DNA of 64,000 bases from Schizochytrium sp. TIO01 (Eukaryota > Sar > Bigyra > Thraustochytrida > Thraustochytriidae): positions 146,501-210,500 of the forward strand of contig SMSO01000032.1 of assembly GCA_004764695.1 (NCBI GenBank). Direction: 5' to 3'. A model generated the notes under the pieces. That model was not told the DNA's origin and did no database searches. It saw only the letters and a program-made list of their open reading frames with translations. The translations under genes and the position numbers were made by a program. The stretch's first letter is position 1. Every line of letters begins with the position of its first letter. Of this stretch, positions 17,705 to 29,505 are shown piece by piece.

Positions 17705-19172
17705 CACAACGAAGAACCAACCACTGCCCTGCGTATAAACACAAGCGTCAACGCCAGGCAAAACTGGGATACAGAATTAGAGCTCGTAGAGACCGCCACG
17801 CGCACAACGCAGCGTCGAGGCGGTCTATGGGTTTGATGTCAGTATTGCCTTCTCTGTTATTCTGATGCAAAAGCACTTTTTATTCTCTACTCTGTAGTAC
17901 TAGGTAGGCAATAGGGTAGGAGTGTCTACGATTATGTAATAGTTACAACGTTCAACGGGAAACGAAAAGAAGTTTGAGGGTGTTTTAATAATCCTCAAGA
18001 ACGGCCAACAGGAAATCAACTCTTCGTGTGATTGATATTGAGATACAGCATTGGCTATTGAAAGAGTTTATATAAGGGCTGTTTGACGAGCGGGTCTTGC
18101 AGAGCCTTCCTTTACTGACCAGGTTGATTAGTGAAAACTTGCGCTTGTGAGAATTTAGGAAATGGTGTTGAATGTTGAAGGCAAAATGGATGAGAACAAG
18201 CAAATGCAACTATGCGAAATATTGTAAACCAAGTATAAGAAACATGATTATAATGATACAAAACAAAGAAAAGAATTACCAGCGCACCATTGCATACTAT
18301 CGAAAGCTCAATTCTCTCGAAATCTTGTGCAAACACTCCAAATACGTTTTCTGTCTCCCCGGCTTGTTTATGACTTTCCATAAATTTATCCCTTCCTCCT
18401 CTGCAAGCATAATCTTAAATCAATGCTTACCCCTGAGGTTATGCTGCTCAAAAGAAGAGTCATGTCCCGAAATTTGACAACCTAAAGCCTTTACATCATT
18501 TCCAAACCTGCTGAAGTTCCACCCTAATTTCAACCCCGCTTGTCTTTCCTTCAAGCTCGATAAATTCCTGTGAAACAACATCATCTGTTATTTACCTAGT
18601 CCTGTTCAATGTAGCAATCTCTTTCCTGACCTGCTCCAAGTCGATCCCAATTGCGTTGTTGTCGCTGCTTTTTTGCCTTAGTTTTGACTATTTACCTTTA
18701 GTAAAGTCCTACTGTAAAACAGCGCTGCACCAAAATGTAAAACGGGAGCTGAGGAGCCCAAGTATTGTGGTTAAGACTATCTATAGATAGACTAAGACCG
18801 GTTTCATGATGACAAAGACCAAAAGCGACTGAGATAATCAAGAAACGAGAAAACCTTCGTTGTCGCTGCAATCCTATCTCGATCCTCTAGGAGGATTCCG
18901 AGAGGCCTTGGCGGGCACGGCAGCAGCTTTCGCTGCCTGCGTGTCTCGCGCTCCTCGTCCTCGCGGCGTCCGTTTCGAACGCTGCGCTCGTAGCGGTCTG
19001 CGTAGACGACGGTTGGATGCCAAAGGCTATATTTTTTTCTGCCTTCGTATACGCTGATTGCTCTCACAGTCTCTCAGCGAGTTGACAAAACTTTCTGCGA
19101 TTGAGCAAGACATTGAGTGACAATATTCTCTCGTGTGAAACCTGGCCCTTCAAATAAGGCTAGATTTACACA
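17705..19172. other. divergent intergenic region between the IQ protein and GCP3
   Basis: About 1.5 kb separates two divergent starts and presumably holds both promoters. Only short meaningless frames are present. No RNA gene or repeat is seen. Confidence 0.5.
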
Positions 19173-21887
19173 ATGACATCAACATCGGAAGGAGTGCGTG
19201 TGGCAGCCTTGCTTGGTGAGCTTGTGGACAGGCTCGTGCCAAATGCCTCAAAAGTTTCTGGATCTCGCGAAGAGCTTTTGAGATACAGTGCTCGAATTGC
19301 GGCAAGTCGCTTGGGCTCTTCGACATCCTCTTCTGCTGGCAAAGAGCAATCTTCACCAAACCTGGCACCTGCAGAAGGCAAGTCCCGGCTTCACGAGGAA
19401 CTTCTTCGCGTCGTTCGACGCCTTGACGTAGCTCGAAGGGATCGGCAAGTTGCCGAACAGTGCGATGAGCTACTAATGCTTCTCCTGCGCAAGCAAAGCG
19501 CACTAAAACGCCCTGACTGCATTGTCAAGTTGCTCTGCGACCTCAGTGGTACAGGAGCGAAGAGAGATCAAGGGCTGGTCACTGCACTCACACCACTCAT
19601 GGCACACGCAAATCGCGGCGAGGATACCATGCCAATTGACACACTCGTACAACCCTCGGGACGCTGGGTCGAGCCAGCACAACGCAAAAAGCTGGACAGT
19701 GGCCCTGCTGAAAACGCCAGAGGTGAGTCAAAGGAGGCTCATGCACTCGCAGCGAGAGTTAAGGCACGCGAGATGGAATCTCTTCTTGTGAGAGACGTGC
19801 TCTTCGTTTTCCAGGGTATCGATGGCCACCTTATCAAATTTAGCCCTCCGAACGATGCGTACACAATTTCGCCCTTGGTGAAACTTCCTCAGGCACAGCG
19901 CAAACTTGCCCAAAAACTTTGTGAGCTGGGATGGCTCTATCGGCACCTCTCAGATTATGTTCGTCGCACCGTACACGAGGAGTCGCTGGGTCTAGTCTCA
20001 CAAAGCTTCTCCAGTGCTTTACAGAGCGAGTTGACAGAGTTCTTTCGTCTTATTGCAATTTTAGAATCTCAGTTGCCATCTTCTGGCAATGGTTCCGCAC
20101 CTGGACTCACACTGCGACAGTTATTTGTATGGTCACAAGAGCCTGTGCGCAGACTTCGACTCATGGCGGAAATGGCAGATAGTGCTAGGGGACTCTATGG
20201 AGGAGCCCTGGCCTCCGCCATCCATATGTATTCTATGCATGGAGACCCTTTTGTGTCAACCTTTGTGGATTCTATTATGCAAAAGGTTTCAGCTCCCATC
20301 TTTGAGAATATTCGTCTTTGGGTTGTGCACGGTGAGCTCGCTGATGTGTGTAATGAGTTCTTTGTTTCCGCAGACCTTTCTGTGCCAGATGATAGGCTAT
20401 GGTTTGACAAGTACAAAATGAATGCAACAATGATTCCAGGTTTTATTGGACGATCTCTTGCACGCAAAATTCTCCTTATCGGCAAATCTATCAATTTTAT
20501 TCGGTTCTGCTGCCGCGGCTCCCTCGAAGATCAGCAGGATAGCGTTGCGGAGGTCGGGGCGGATTTTGCACGTTTGACAATGGGCGAGAGTGATCCTGAC
20601 GATACGACGCCTGCAGCAGCCTTAGGCATGGGTTCTGCAGAGGAAAGTGTTACGGACCGTCAAACTGTGGCGCTTCTGAGAATGGTAGACCGTGCAGCAG
20701 ATGCCACAAACAAACGCTTGCGTACAATCCTCTTTGACCAGTTTAACCTGTTGCGCCATTGTCGTGCCTTGAAACAATACCTCATGTTAGGCCAGGGTGA
20801 TACTATTCAGTACCTTATGGATTTACTTAGCCCACAGCTTACACTGCCTGCTTCTCAGGTGTACCGACACAGCTTGGTTGCTCAGCTAGAAACTGCTATC
20901 CGTGCCACCAATGCACATTTAGACTCGGATGATGTGCTTGAACGTCTTGATGTGCGACTCATGGAAGCTTCTCCTGGCGATAGTGGATGGGACGTTTTTG
21001 TGCTTGACTACCACCTGGATACTCCTCTTAACTGTGTGATTACTGCGAATGCAATGAGCCGCTACTATGAGATCTTCACCTTTTTGTGGCGTCTGAAGCG
21101 GGTTGAGTACTCCCTTTCGTCAGCGTGGAAACGAGAGATGACAACTGAGCACGTAGTGCGTGAGCTGCACGGTGTCAAGTCAACTTTGCACAAATTCCAT
21201 GTTCTTCGTAACGAAATGATCCACTTTACTTCTAACTTGCACAGTTACATCATGTTTGAAGTACTTGAAACTTCATGGGATGCGCTCGAGAAAAATTTAC
21301 AAGCCGCTGTGGATCTTGATCAAGTGGTCGAAGCACATGACGTATATCTTAATAGCATTCTCGATAAAGCTCTGATTGGGCTCCAGGCGCATGGTGAGGG
21401 GCGCGGTGAGTATGGGCTTGGAGCAACAGGCGGTTCTGACCCTGGTGATGTGTCACCAGCATCTCCCCAACCACAGACTGACGCAAAGGCACTGCGTCAT
21501 GGCATGCAAAGCTTATTTGATCTCATTCTTCGGTTCTGCAGCGTTCAAAAGCGCCTTTATACCAGTGTACTGGAGCAGGTCCACAAACTTCAGCGAACTC
21601 GCTTTCACATTGTGGAGCGCACTCAAAAGTCAAAATGGGGTATTGACAAAGACTCGGCAGAGGCTGCTAAGGCAGCATCTGATCGCAGTGCATATGTGGA
21701 CCCAGCAGAAATCGAAGCTGCACAGCGTAAGCTTGCCAAAGAATACGATGACCATGTGCGTGTTCTCGCACGAGAATATCGTGCGAGCTTGATGGCCTTC
21801 TTGGAATGCCTCAAACCAGCAGTCTCGGAGAATCTCAAGTTCTTGCGATTCCGGCTTGACTTTAACCAGTTCTATGACTCTGCGTGA
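19173..21887 (+). CDS. TUBGCP3: gamma-tubulin complex component 3 (GCP3/Spc98 family)
   Basis: The 904-residue product belongs to the GCP family that forms the gamma-tubulin small complex and ring complex, the microtubule nucleator at spindle poles and basal bodies. The start of the N-terminal GRIP1 domain shows the GCP3-typical block LLVRDVLFVFQGIDGHLIKF (204-223). The middle keeps NLLRHCRALKQYLMLGQGD and the C-terminal GRIP2 half keeps WDVFVLDYHLDTPLNCVIT and the YEIFTFLWRLKRVEYSL stretch that packs on gamma-tubulin. Length matches GCP3 (about 900) rather than the longer GCP5/6. The N-terminal 200 residues are poorly conserved and helical, as in other GCP3 proteins. No introns are required. 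The gene converges on the ankyrin gene with a 223-bp gap. Confidence 0.93.
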   Translation: MTSTSEGVRVAALLGELVDRLVPNASKVSGSREELLRYSARIAASRLGSSTSSSAGKEQSSPNLAPAEGKSRLHEELLRVVRRLDVARRDRQVAEQCDELLMLLLRKQSALKRPDCIVKLLCDLSGTGAKRDQGLVTALTPLMAHANRGEDTMPIDTLVQPSGRWVEPAQRKKLDSGPAENARGESKEAHALAARVKAREMESLLVRDVLFVFQGIDGHLIKFSPPNDAYTISPLVKLPQAQRKLAQKLCELGWLYRHLSDYVRRTVHEESLGLVSQSFSSALQSELTEFFRLIAILESQLPSSGNGSAPGLTLRQLFVWSQEPVRRLRLMAEMADSARGLYGGALASAIHMYSMHGDPFVSTFVDSIMQKVSAPIFENIRLWVVHGELADVCNEFFVSADLSVPDDRLWFDKYKMNATMIPGFIGRSLARKILLIGKSINFIRFCCRGSLEDQQDSVAEVGADFARLTMGESDPDDTTPAAALGMGSAEESVTDRQTVALLRMVDRAADATNKRLRTILFDQFNLLRHCRALKQYLMLGQGDTIQYLMDLLSPQLTLPASQVYRHSLVAQLETAIRATNAHLDSDDVLERLDVRLMEASPGDSGWDVFVLDYHLDTPLNCVITANAMSRYYEIFTFLWRLKRVEYSLSSAWKREMTTEHVVRELHGVKSTLHKFHVLRNEMIHFTSNLHSYIMFEVLETSWDALEKNLQAAVDLDQVVEAHDVYLNSILDKALIGLQAHGEGRGEYGLGATGGSDPGDVSPASPQPQTDAKALRHGMQSLFDLILRFCSVQKRLYTSVLEQVHKLQRTRFHIVERTQKSKWGIDKDSAEAAKAASDRSAYVDPAEIEAAQRKLAKEYDDHVRVLAREYRASLMAFLECLKPAVSENLKFLRFRLDFNQFYDSA

Positions 21888-22053
21888 GTAAACCCTCATG
21901 ATTCTCAAATCAATACAACGGCATGGAAGAAGCGTCACAGGGAAGTAAGCCTTCCGAGCCCACTAAACCAGTATGCATCAAGTAAAGTAGAGAGAAGGGA
22001 CCCGGGAACACTAGATTATCAATGTGGCGAGGCCATGAATGTTAATAATACTA

Positions 22054-22074
22054 AATAATAATAATAATAATAAT
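22054..22074 (+). repeat. (AAT)n microsatellite in a convergent 3' gap
   Basis: About seven AAT units lie in the 223-bp interval between the stops of GCP3 and the ankyrin gene. It would be in the 3' untranslated region of one or both transcripts. Confidence 0.9.
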
Positions 22075-22110
22075 GCTAAAAGGGTACTTCACTCTTGCGC
22101 TGTCAACCAA

Positions 22111-23025
22111 TTAAAGCGGGGACAATACACCGCAAGCTTTGCCTTTAAAAGATGGTTTTTGTGTGCTCAAAAGAATTACAAGTCGAGCAATCTGCAACAG
22201 ATTGCCTCGAAACGGGCCAAAAGTGATCAGTTCGTTGCCAAGAGCCAAAGTTGTAATATAGGCTGAAAGACCACAAGGAAAGCCTTCATCAGAAAGTCTG
22301 GCAAAGACTTGCAGGGCAACAGTCGAATTTTGCATAGTCCAATTCTGAAGAATTCGTAATTGTGAGACGGATTGTCCATTCGGAAACCAACTTGGCTGCA
22401 ATCGTAGAAGAGAGCTTTTGGCTAAATGTGCTTGAATAATCTCCCGATTGCATCGCATACATGCCATGAGAAGCGACGTGAGACCCATTCGATTTTGAAA
22501 TGTACAATTGATGCGTGGGTGAGAAAGTAAGGCAAATGCACAACTTCGATGATTCTCAAATGATGCGAGCATCAGGGGCGTCCAACCTTGTTCGTTGGCT
22601 TGGTTGACCTCGAGTGAATCGTGTTGAACTAAACTTTCTACAATTTGGGCATGACCGCGTGAGCAAGCCAGCATAAGTGCTGTGGCGCCACCCACTGTGC
22701 TGCTAATGTTTACATCGATACTTGTTTGCTGAAGCAGACATTGAATACTGGCAAGCTGACCTTTATCTGCAGCATGCATGAGCGCAGTCCAGCCGAGGTT
22801 GTCTTGTTTGTTAATGAGGTCAGGGTGGCTTTGGCAGAGTCGCTGTAGAGTACCAAGATAGCCTCGCTGGGATGCCACAATTAGAGCTTGCAGGGTATCG
22901 TCGATGCCCATAAGTCCAAGCGAAGCACGTTTGTGTCTCTCAGAAGCCCAACGTGTTAGCGCAGAAACCATATCTGACGCATGTGCTTCATTTCTCCGCG
23001 GCGATGTCGAGACAGTTGCAAGCAT
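22111..23025 (-). CDS. ankyrin-repeat protein
   Basis: A 304-residue protein with four to five ankyrin repeats in its middle. Diagnostic repeat cores are LGWTALMHAADKGQLASIQCLL, GATALMLACSRGHAQIVESLV, QGWTPLMLASFENHRSCAFALL (each slightly variant) and a weaker MGLTSLLMACMRCNREIIQAHL. The N-terminal 60 residues and the C-terminal 100 are not recognised. No catalytic domain is seen, so a protein-binding role is all that can be inferred. The frame continues three codons upstream without an ATG; the first ATG is at 23025. It is convergent with GCP3 and divergent from the TMEM181-like gene. Confidence 0.88.
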   Translation of the reverse strand: MLATVSTSPRRNEAHASDMVSALTRWASERHKRASLGLMGIDDTLQALIVASQRGYLGTLQRLCQSHPDLINKQDNLGWTALMHAADKGQLASIQCLLQQTSIDVNISSTVGGATALMLACSRGHAQIVESLVQHDSLEVNQANEQGWTPLMLASFENHRSCAFALLSHPRINCTFQNRMGLTSLLMACMRCNREIIQAHLAKSSLLRLQPSWFPNGQSVSQLRILQNWTMQNSTVALQVFARLSDEGFPCGLSAYITTLALGNELITFGPFRGNLLQIARLVILLSTQKPSFKGKACGVLSPL

Positions 23026-24823
23026 GGCCCGCAAATCCCAGACTAAGGTTTTCTTATATCAAGCGAGCCAAACCAACACGATGTCCTTGATCTTGTGTAA
23101 CCAAGATATTAATGGAGTCTGCGTAAGCTAGGCTTCTTTGGGCCACCTTCAAGTTACAACTATGAGTTTTCACCAAGAGCAAAGGGGTAGTAGTGCTCTA
23201 CACTGTTTCACCAATGCAGATCAACTTTCCAGTTCTTAGTACGTTTAAAGGATCTCGCTGTCCCTTTTCCCTCTTGAGATACTCGCTGATTTGGTTTTCT
23301 TCTTCACGCGAGAGTGCTTCGGTTATCGTCAACTTATCAACGCGAGAAAGTGCGCCTCGTTTCTATGGACTTTTCCTCGTCGGCCGCTGGAGGTGGTCGA
23401 TCTGACGATCCAGGGTCCAAACCGCCAGGAAAACTTGCAAAGTCTCGCGACAACGTGTTCTGGGCGACGCGTGGTCTTCCTCAACTTCATGTACTGCCCG
23501 AGGCTAGCTAGCTCTCCCGCTGCTCAGTTACTTGAGAAGCACAGCTCTCCAATCTTGAAGAATTCCGAGTTCTCGTCTACAGAATCCTTGTTTTTCTCCC
23601 CGCAACTACGTTCCCTGTGTTACCACTCCTTAAGTACCTGCTAAGAGTAGGTTTTACACGACCAGGCCAGCGAGAAGACATTTCCTTTCGCTAACAGCGC
23701 TTCGTTGAGCACGCGGAAACGGTCACGGAGATACCATACTTCTGCCGACGTTAGGAACCGAGTCGAGGTGTCGGTGGGGATGTCAAGGATGTCAGGGCTA
23801 GCGTGCGAACGCGCCTCAGGTTGTGCCTCGAGGGTCCCAGTATGGCAATTCTTTACTTTCTTTACCCACCCCCAAAATTACACATTAAAAAGACTAAAGA
23901 GGAAACGGTGATGGAAAGAAACCACTCAGTCAAAGGCCGCGACTAAAAGAAAGAACTTTGCGAGTTGCCGTTGCGATCAATGCCGATGAGAATGGCCATC
24001 GCTTTACAAGCTTCCATTGTAGAAGATTCACTCGTGACATCAGATTATTAAACGAGCTTACCAAGACATGAGAGCATCGTGTCATTGACCAAGGGGGCGG
24101 TTGGGCTGGAGTTGTTCTTTTGCATCATGCTACAGATTTGGGTTTCTTCTCCTGCAGCCGTTGCGTTTTGAGCCAAACCAACGCCAGAGTCGGGGCCTCT
24201 CGCCTCCACTGGCAAGATTAAACGACCTTGTCACTACCTCTTGTCAGTTGACTGAAAAGTCAGTGTATCGTGAGGCACTCTGCTGCTGCCACACTGAGTT
24301 CTATAGACGCAGTGGCGATGTGAGGATAGCTTCGTGGCCATCAGAGCGAGGTCATTAGTGACCTTGACGAAGCGAAGCTTCAGACTGAGATCTTTGGGAT
24401 GTTCAACAACTCAGAAGAGTGCTGCATAGACTTGCCACACTAGGTCCTCTGGGAGTAGCTTGCTTGACTTCATGATGGCAATGGTTGACGTTGCACTGTC
24501 AATATTGAATTGTAAACAAGCAAACAAAAGCTTGGGAATCCGTTCGATGAACTTGTTCGATGGGAAAAGAACTCTTACGGGCAAGGGGCTATAGATACAA
24601 CTTTGGATATAGTATGAAATGGGTGCTGGCAGGCAATACCCAAACTCTTCATCCTTGCATTGGCAGACACGGTGCGGTGGGTAGCTGAACGCCGACTGTC
24701 TCCATTTGGAGGCGACCAGCTGCTGCGATTGATTGGTCCACCCGTTGTTGGTAAAGGGCCAACAAAGCTTTGGCGCGGGTTCCTAGTGTAACGAGCCTTT
24801 TAGCCACAACAGCAAGCTTCAAG
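23026..24823. other. divergent intergenic region
   Basis: About 1.8 kb between the ankyrin and TMEM181-like starts. A 48-codon ATG frame at 23365-23511 (Ser/Gly/Pro-rich start) is the only mildly protein-like item and could as well be chance. No repeats or RNA genes are seen. Confidence 0.45.
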
Positions 24824-26410
24824 ATGAACCTTAATGAGACATGGGGTGAGACGCTCCGTATGGACGTCATGACGAGGGGTCAACGAATCAGGTTTCTTCT
24901 TGCCTCGGCTCTCAGCTTGGGTGTATGCTTTCTTGTATCATACACTGCCCCTAACGCGTACTACGAAAAAGAACCCTTTGCTGGCATTGGTGAGAACTAT
25001 GATTTGCGCGCGTTTTCCTGGAGGCACGGCTGGATCTTTGGGAATAAATACTCAAATGACTTTGGGCTCTACTTCACTCCAACTGCACAGACTTACTTGC
25101 AAGATCGTATGTTTGTAAGGGATGTGCGTTTTCATCTTGAACTTTATGGAACTTCTTATGAGGGCGAAGAGAAGCTGTTGGCTAACGAATCTGTGACTCG
25201 TAGCGTCAGCTGCGAGTTGGCAGAAAAAGTGCATGAATGCAGTGACGTCTATGTATTTTGGGAAAACTTTGTCTCCTTCGAGTCGTATCGCTGGGTGATT
25301 ACTTTGTTAGGAGCAGATACAGCAGAAACTGATTGGCTCGACGCAGTGACTTTCATGTTCAGATCGGAAGGTGTAAATTTTGCTGTATGGCAGGTGCGTA
25401 TCAACTACTTGTGCTTTGGAATTTCAGTGGTTGCTTTGATTTATTGGTTTGTTGTATGCCGCTTCGAGAAGTCGCGATTCGTGGCACGAATTGCAGCTAG
25501 CAGCACATCAGAAAACGGGATTTTAGAGCTGGACGACAATGATGAAAGTGCAACGAACTCATGCTGTTGTGGCACTGGGCGAGGCTTCACGAAACTCTGT
25601 AGCTGCTGTTGCCCCGAGGCGGCTTGCCCTTATCGCACACCAACACAAAAGTGGGTTCTTGCTCTTGTAGTTGGAGCTGTTCTGTACAATCAGCCATTCT
25701 ATGGCTTCCAATATCTGCACACAGCAAACCTTCGTTATTTTTTTCTCTTTGTTTCCATCATGATGCAGTTCGGCTTTATCGCAATGCTCTTTGCCTTTTG
25801 GTTAGGAGCCTATGAGTCTATGTATAGTCAAGGTCCCTACCATGCTCTTTTCTATGCTCCAAAAATCGCCTTTGCAGTTATGTTTTGGCTAGCAACTGGT
25901 ATAGTATATGCAATTACAGCATTCACACGCAACTATTCCTATACATACGATTGGACTGAAGACAGCCATCTTTTGGCTGCAACCTATGTGATGTGTATCT
26001 CCCTCGGGCTGGTTTACCTCTGCTGCATCTTTTTCGTATGTGTTCGTGCAGGTGGACGTCTGTTGAGCCAGCGAAGCAATGTGGAAACGAGCACTGATTA
26101 CATCGCCAACACACGCGTTGTTTACTTTGTACACTTTTGGCACATTTGTGTGACATGTGTCGGGATTTTCTTGGGACTCGTTAATTTTGAGGATGTCAGA
26201 TTCACAAATGATTATTACTTTTTCCAATTTTTCTTCACATTCTATATTTGGGAGATTATGTATCTTTATCAGCCTGTACCATCATGCGGTTTGTCTTCAA
26301 AGGAGTTAGCCATGGTCTCCTTTCACGAATCAAGCTGTGCTGCTGTTGCACCTCGTGAGACTCTGGAAATTTCATCAAGGCCAGCAGAGGCTAGTTGCAG
26401 TCAAGTGTAA
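24824..26410 (+). CDS. TMEM181/Wntless-like multipass membrane protein
   Basis: A 528-residue protein with one N-terminal membrane segment (22-41), a lumenal or extracellular domain (about 42-190, with Cys130 and Cys139), and seven further segments (about 190-211, 277-296, 303-327, 346-366, 383-407, 431-452, 463-483). This layout, N-terminal anchor plus soluble domain plus seven helices, is that of the TMEM181/GPR177 (Wntless) group. The block DWTEDSHLLAATYVMC and the aromatic last helices fit that group. Sorting or receptor-like roles are known for relatives; none can be assigned here. Between helices 2 and 3 is a cytosolic cysteine cluster (eight Cys in 247-268). The frame is open 18 codons upstream, but the first ATG is at 24824. 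The assignment rests on topology and remembered motifs, so it is moderate. Confidence 0.75.
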   Translation: MNLNETWGETLRMDVMTRGQRIRFLLASALSLGVCFLVSYTAPNAYYEKEPFAGIGENYDLRAFSWRHGWIFGNKYSNDFGLYFTPTAQTYLQDRMFVRDVRFHLELYGTSYEGEEKLLANESVTRSVSCELAEKVHECSDVYVFWENFVSFESYRWVITLLGADTAETDWLDAVTFMFRSEGVNFAVWQVRINYLCFGISVVALIYWFVVCRFEKSRFVARIAASSTSENGILELDDNDESATNSCCCGTGRGFTKLCSCCCPEAACPYRTPTQKWVLALVVGAVLYNQPFYGFQYLHTANLRYFFLFVSIMMQFGFIAMLFAFWLGAYESMYSQGPYHALFYAPKIAFAVMFWLATGIVYAITAFTRNYSYTYDWTEDSHLLAATYVMCISLGLVYLCCIFFVCVRAGGRLLSQRSNVETSTDYIANTRVVYFVHFWHICVTCVGIFLGLVNFEDVRFTNDYYFFQFFFTFYIWEIMYLYQPVPSCGLSSKELAMVSFHESSCAAVAPRETLEISSRPAEASCSQV

Positions 26411-28599
26411 TGAGCATGCAGCTAAATGGCTTGAAGCATAGGTACTCTCCCACAACTCTGGACCCACAATTTCTTCCGCCTTGTCACAGACATAAGGTAT
26501 TTTAAAAAGGGAACTAACTTCTTTTTCATGAAAGTAATTTTTACAAAGAAGCAGCTATGACTGATTATGAGTTTTGTTGTTGTTAGTAAACTGTGTTTTA
26601 ATAAACAAAATCCTTTTCTTTACAAACGGCTTTTAATTAAGAATGAATCGGAAGAGCCATGCTGGGTTGTAGAGGGGAAAGTTTATATACGTCCTAAGTT
26701 TTTATCTTTTATGACTTAGTTTTGATTTCGAGAAAATATTACGGTCTCATCAGAACTCATATGATTTATCTAATGACGTTTCTTCGCATTATTTAGCTAA
26801 TAATAGTGCATTACAATCAGTAGTTCATTGTCCAGGAAAACTTTAATGAACGCTTGTCGATTGTATCATGTATCACATTACATTTGCAAGAGTGATAAGT
26901 ATCAAGTTGTTGAATAGATGACGCCATTTGATGGGAAGGGGGATGAGACTTTAACATAAACAGTTAGTTACATACCTGGAACTTGGTCCCAGAGACTCCC
27001 GCATAGGTCTTCCGAAAATATTGCTTTGAAGTTATCCTCATTATTGCGCATTAGAGAAAAGCGTCTGGGTCAAAGTAATAGGTACGCACAAAGTGTTTTG
27101 TGGGAGTCCCACGTTGATCAAAAAAAGAAAAAAAAAAACTTATCATAGATTTGATATTAATAAAAGGGGATTTTGTGTATAGGGGAAATGAGTTTTATTA
27201 GAACTTGATGCATCAAAGTATCAATAACACTTTTTTTTTTTTACTTGAAGAAGACGTCCTTTCATTAAAGAATATGAAATAAACGGGAAGAATTAGATCT
27301 CGCCAGGTTAAGATTCTAACTGTAGAAGTGTATCGATCTCAATGGTTTTGTTCGTCAATTATTGGCGCCAGCTTGACCCATAGTTGTTTGTATTATTACA
27401 TATAGTTTACATTTTATTGATAATAGTGCGCACATGTGTATGTATAATCTGCTGCTGGTGGTGATCTGCTTCTGATGTCATACCAGGAAATTGGTACTGA
27501 CAAATGGCATTACGCACACTGGACAAGAGTACAGAGTATAGGAGATATATTGTAAATCTTTGCGCCAACATTAGCAAGCTTTCACCGGCTTCGTGTGGTG
27601 GTTAATTAGTACCTTATGTTACTTTGTCGAGCCAACGCCACTTCAGACGTCCAGTTTGCATCATTGCCTAGTTAAAGAAAGACATTTGTTCCCTCTTTAA
27701 TGGGCCTAGTATGCTAGATACCACCTAACTACTTGCTAATAGATAAAAGATGTTTAAAAAGGAAGAACTTCCTTTTAAAGGAAAAAGATCAAGGAAACAA
27801 TTCCACACCATAGTCAACGTGTAAGGTATAAAGCTAGCATATTTGTAAGCAAAGGGTCCATTGTTTTCAGCTTTGAAAGTGGGTCGATTCCTAATTGAAA
27901 GAGAAGTCACAGCCCTTCAATGCTCGTAGACTACCTATTCTCAGCTTGTCTGGCACAGCACTGCATCTCTATACTGTGAAAATGTCTTCTTCGGGTGCCG
28001 CCTTCGTCGTTCCTCTCTAGATCACTTATACATATATAAGTGCGATTATAGCTGCCGCGGACTAATGGAGATACCATCATGCTTGCCCTGCCACGTTCAA
28101 TTTAATTGTCTTTACTCAATATTTTAATTAAAAAAAGCATCATCGCCGTAGGACTTCGTAGTAGCAGTAGAGATCCCCATCAAAGAAAAAGACTGTAGAG
28201 ATTAGGTCTTCTGTGGTATTTTCATCTTTCTTTTTGGTTTTTATTAAATTTTTCCAATTAAAGCAATTCAATTTTACTAAATAGAGAACATGAAATCGAA
28301 GTTTATCGGTCCCTCCCCGCTGCTCGTTCTTGCCTGACTGTGCGAGGTACGATGATACGCTTTAGGTCCTTTTTGCGGAGAACTTGACGTCAAGGCCCAA
28401 TCCCAGCTGATCACAAACCTTTTCATAGCAGCTGATGATGGTGTATCTTTACTCTTTAAATTTAATCAGCCAGGGACGTTCTCTCATGGCAAAAGTAATC
28501 CTTAGATACCTATTTGGGTGTTCATGGCTGACGGGCGATTGACGCAAAGGCTGCGCAAAGCCCCATACTTGTACTCAATATTCATTCCTGGCTGAGAAG
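26411..28599. other. AT-rich intergenic region
   Basis: About 2.2 kb of AT-rich DNA with many A and T runs and no frame above about 60 codons. An AATAAA that could serve the upstream gene lies at 26600-26605. Nothing else is recognisable. Confidence 0.5.
26600..26605 (+). terminator. candidate poly(A) signal of the TMEM181-like gene
   Basis: AATAAA 190 nt after the stop codon, in a T-rich then A-rich context. It is the first canonical hexamer downstream of the gene. Confidence 0.4.
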
Positions 28600-29429
28600 G
28601 TCCTTACTTATTGCGATGTCACAGTTCGGGCCCTGGCTCTTCTGTAAGTAAACGAGGGTGTATTTCCAACGACACTTTCTCGTTGGCGATAATGACCTCC
28701 GTTCTATCAATCGAGAGCGCGTGCAAGTCTACAAGTCGATATGTCCGCCAACCTATTTGCAAAGCGGTCCAACGCAGATCAGGTCGGTCTTAGTTTTCGA
28801 GCTCATGAGTTCACGTCCATTTCCTTCTTCTGCTCCTCGTTTTCACCACGGTCTCCTTGTCCAGAACGTCCGGCGGTCCACAGTGGTAGCGGGCGTCTTG
28901 CTCTTCCATCCCGCCCGTGTTTTGCTCTAGTCCTGTCCCTTCGTCCTTACACCAGACCCCTTTGCGCAAAGCCTTTTCTCGCTAAAGCACTACACCTTCG
29001 TTCTTTCATTATCAAATGAGACTCAGAACCTCTGCATTGTTAGGGATTCCTAGGTGACGCGTATATATATTCTGCTGCTGCTTCTTCAGAAGCTGTTCGT
29101 TTCCACCTTCTGTTACTTGCTCAGCTTGAGGTCCTTGATTTCGATACACACTCACTCACACACTCTTCAATCCCACACATCGAGTTCTGCTTATTTCTGC
29201 ATTCGCATTCTTTCGTTCTTCGATCGATTCCCATCTTGCTGGAGTTCCTTCCTCGACTCCTCTGCGCCAGTCCACAGAACGAACCCGATGCATCGACGCT
29301 GACCTTCTCCAACCAGTTCGACCACTCCAGTCACTCGAACTGATCGCATCGATCGCCTCAATCAATCCAAGTCTCTTCAATCCATTCGCTTCGCACTGTC
29401 CCACTTTACCCATGAACTTTAACATCCAT

Positions 29430-29505
29430 TCATCATTCATTTATGTATTCATCATTCATTTATGAATTCATCATTCATTTATGTATTCATCATTCATTGA
29501 TCCAT
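29430..29505 (+). repeat. 19-bp tandem repeat, four copies
   Basis: Four successive copies of a 19-bp unit beginning TCATCATTCATTTATG; copies two and four differ at a few positions. It is related to the ATTC tetranucleotide arrays found elsewhere in the region and may have grown from one. Confidence 0.85.

Noticed and set aside
29430-29505. Regular tandem units considered as a CRISPR array
   Set aside because: Units are adjacent without unique spacers, are AT-rich simple sequence, and the genome is eukaryotic.
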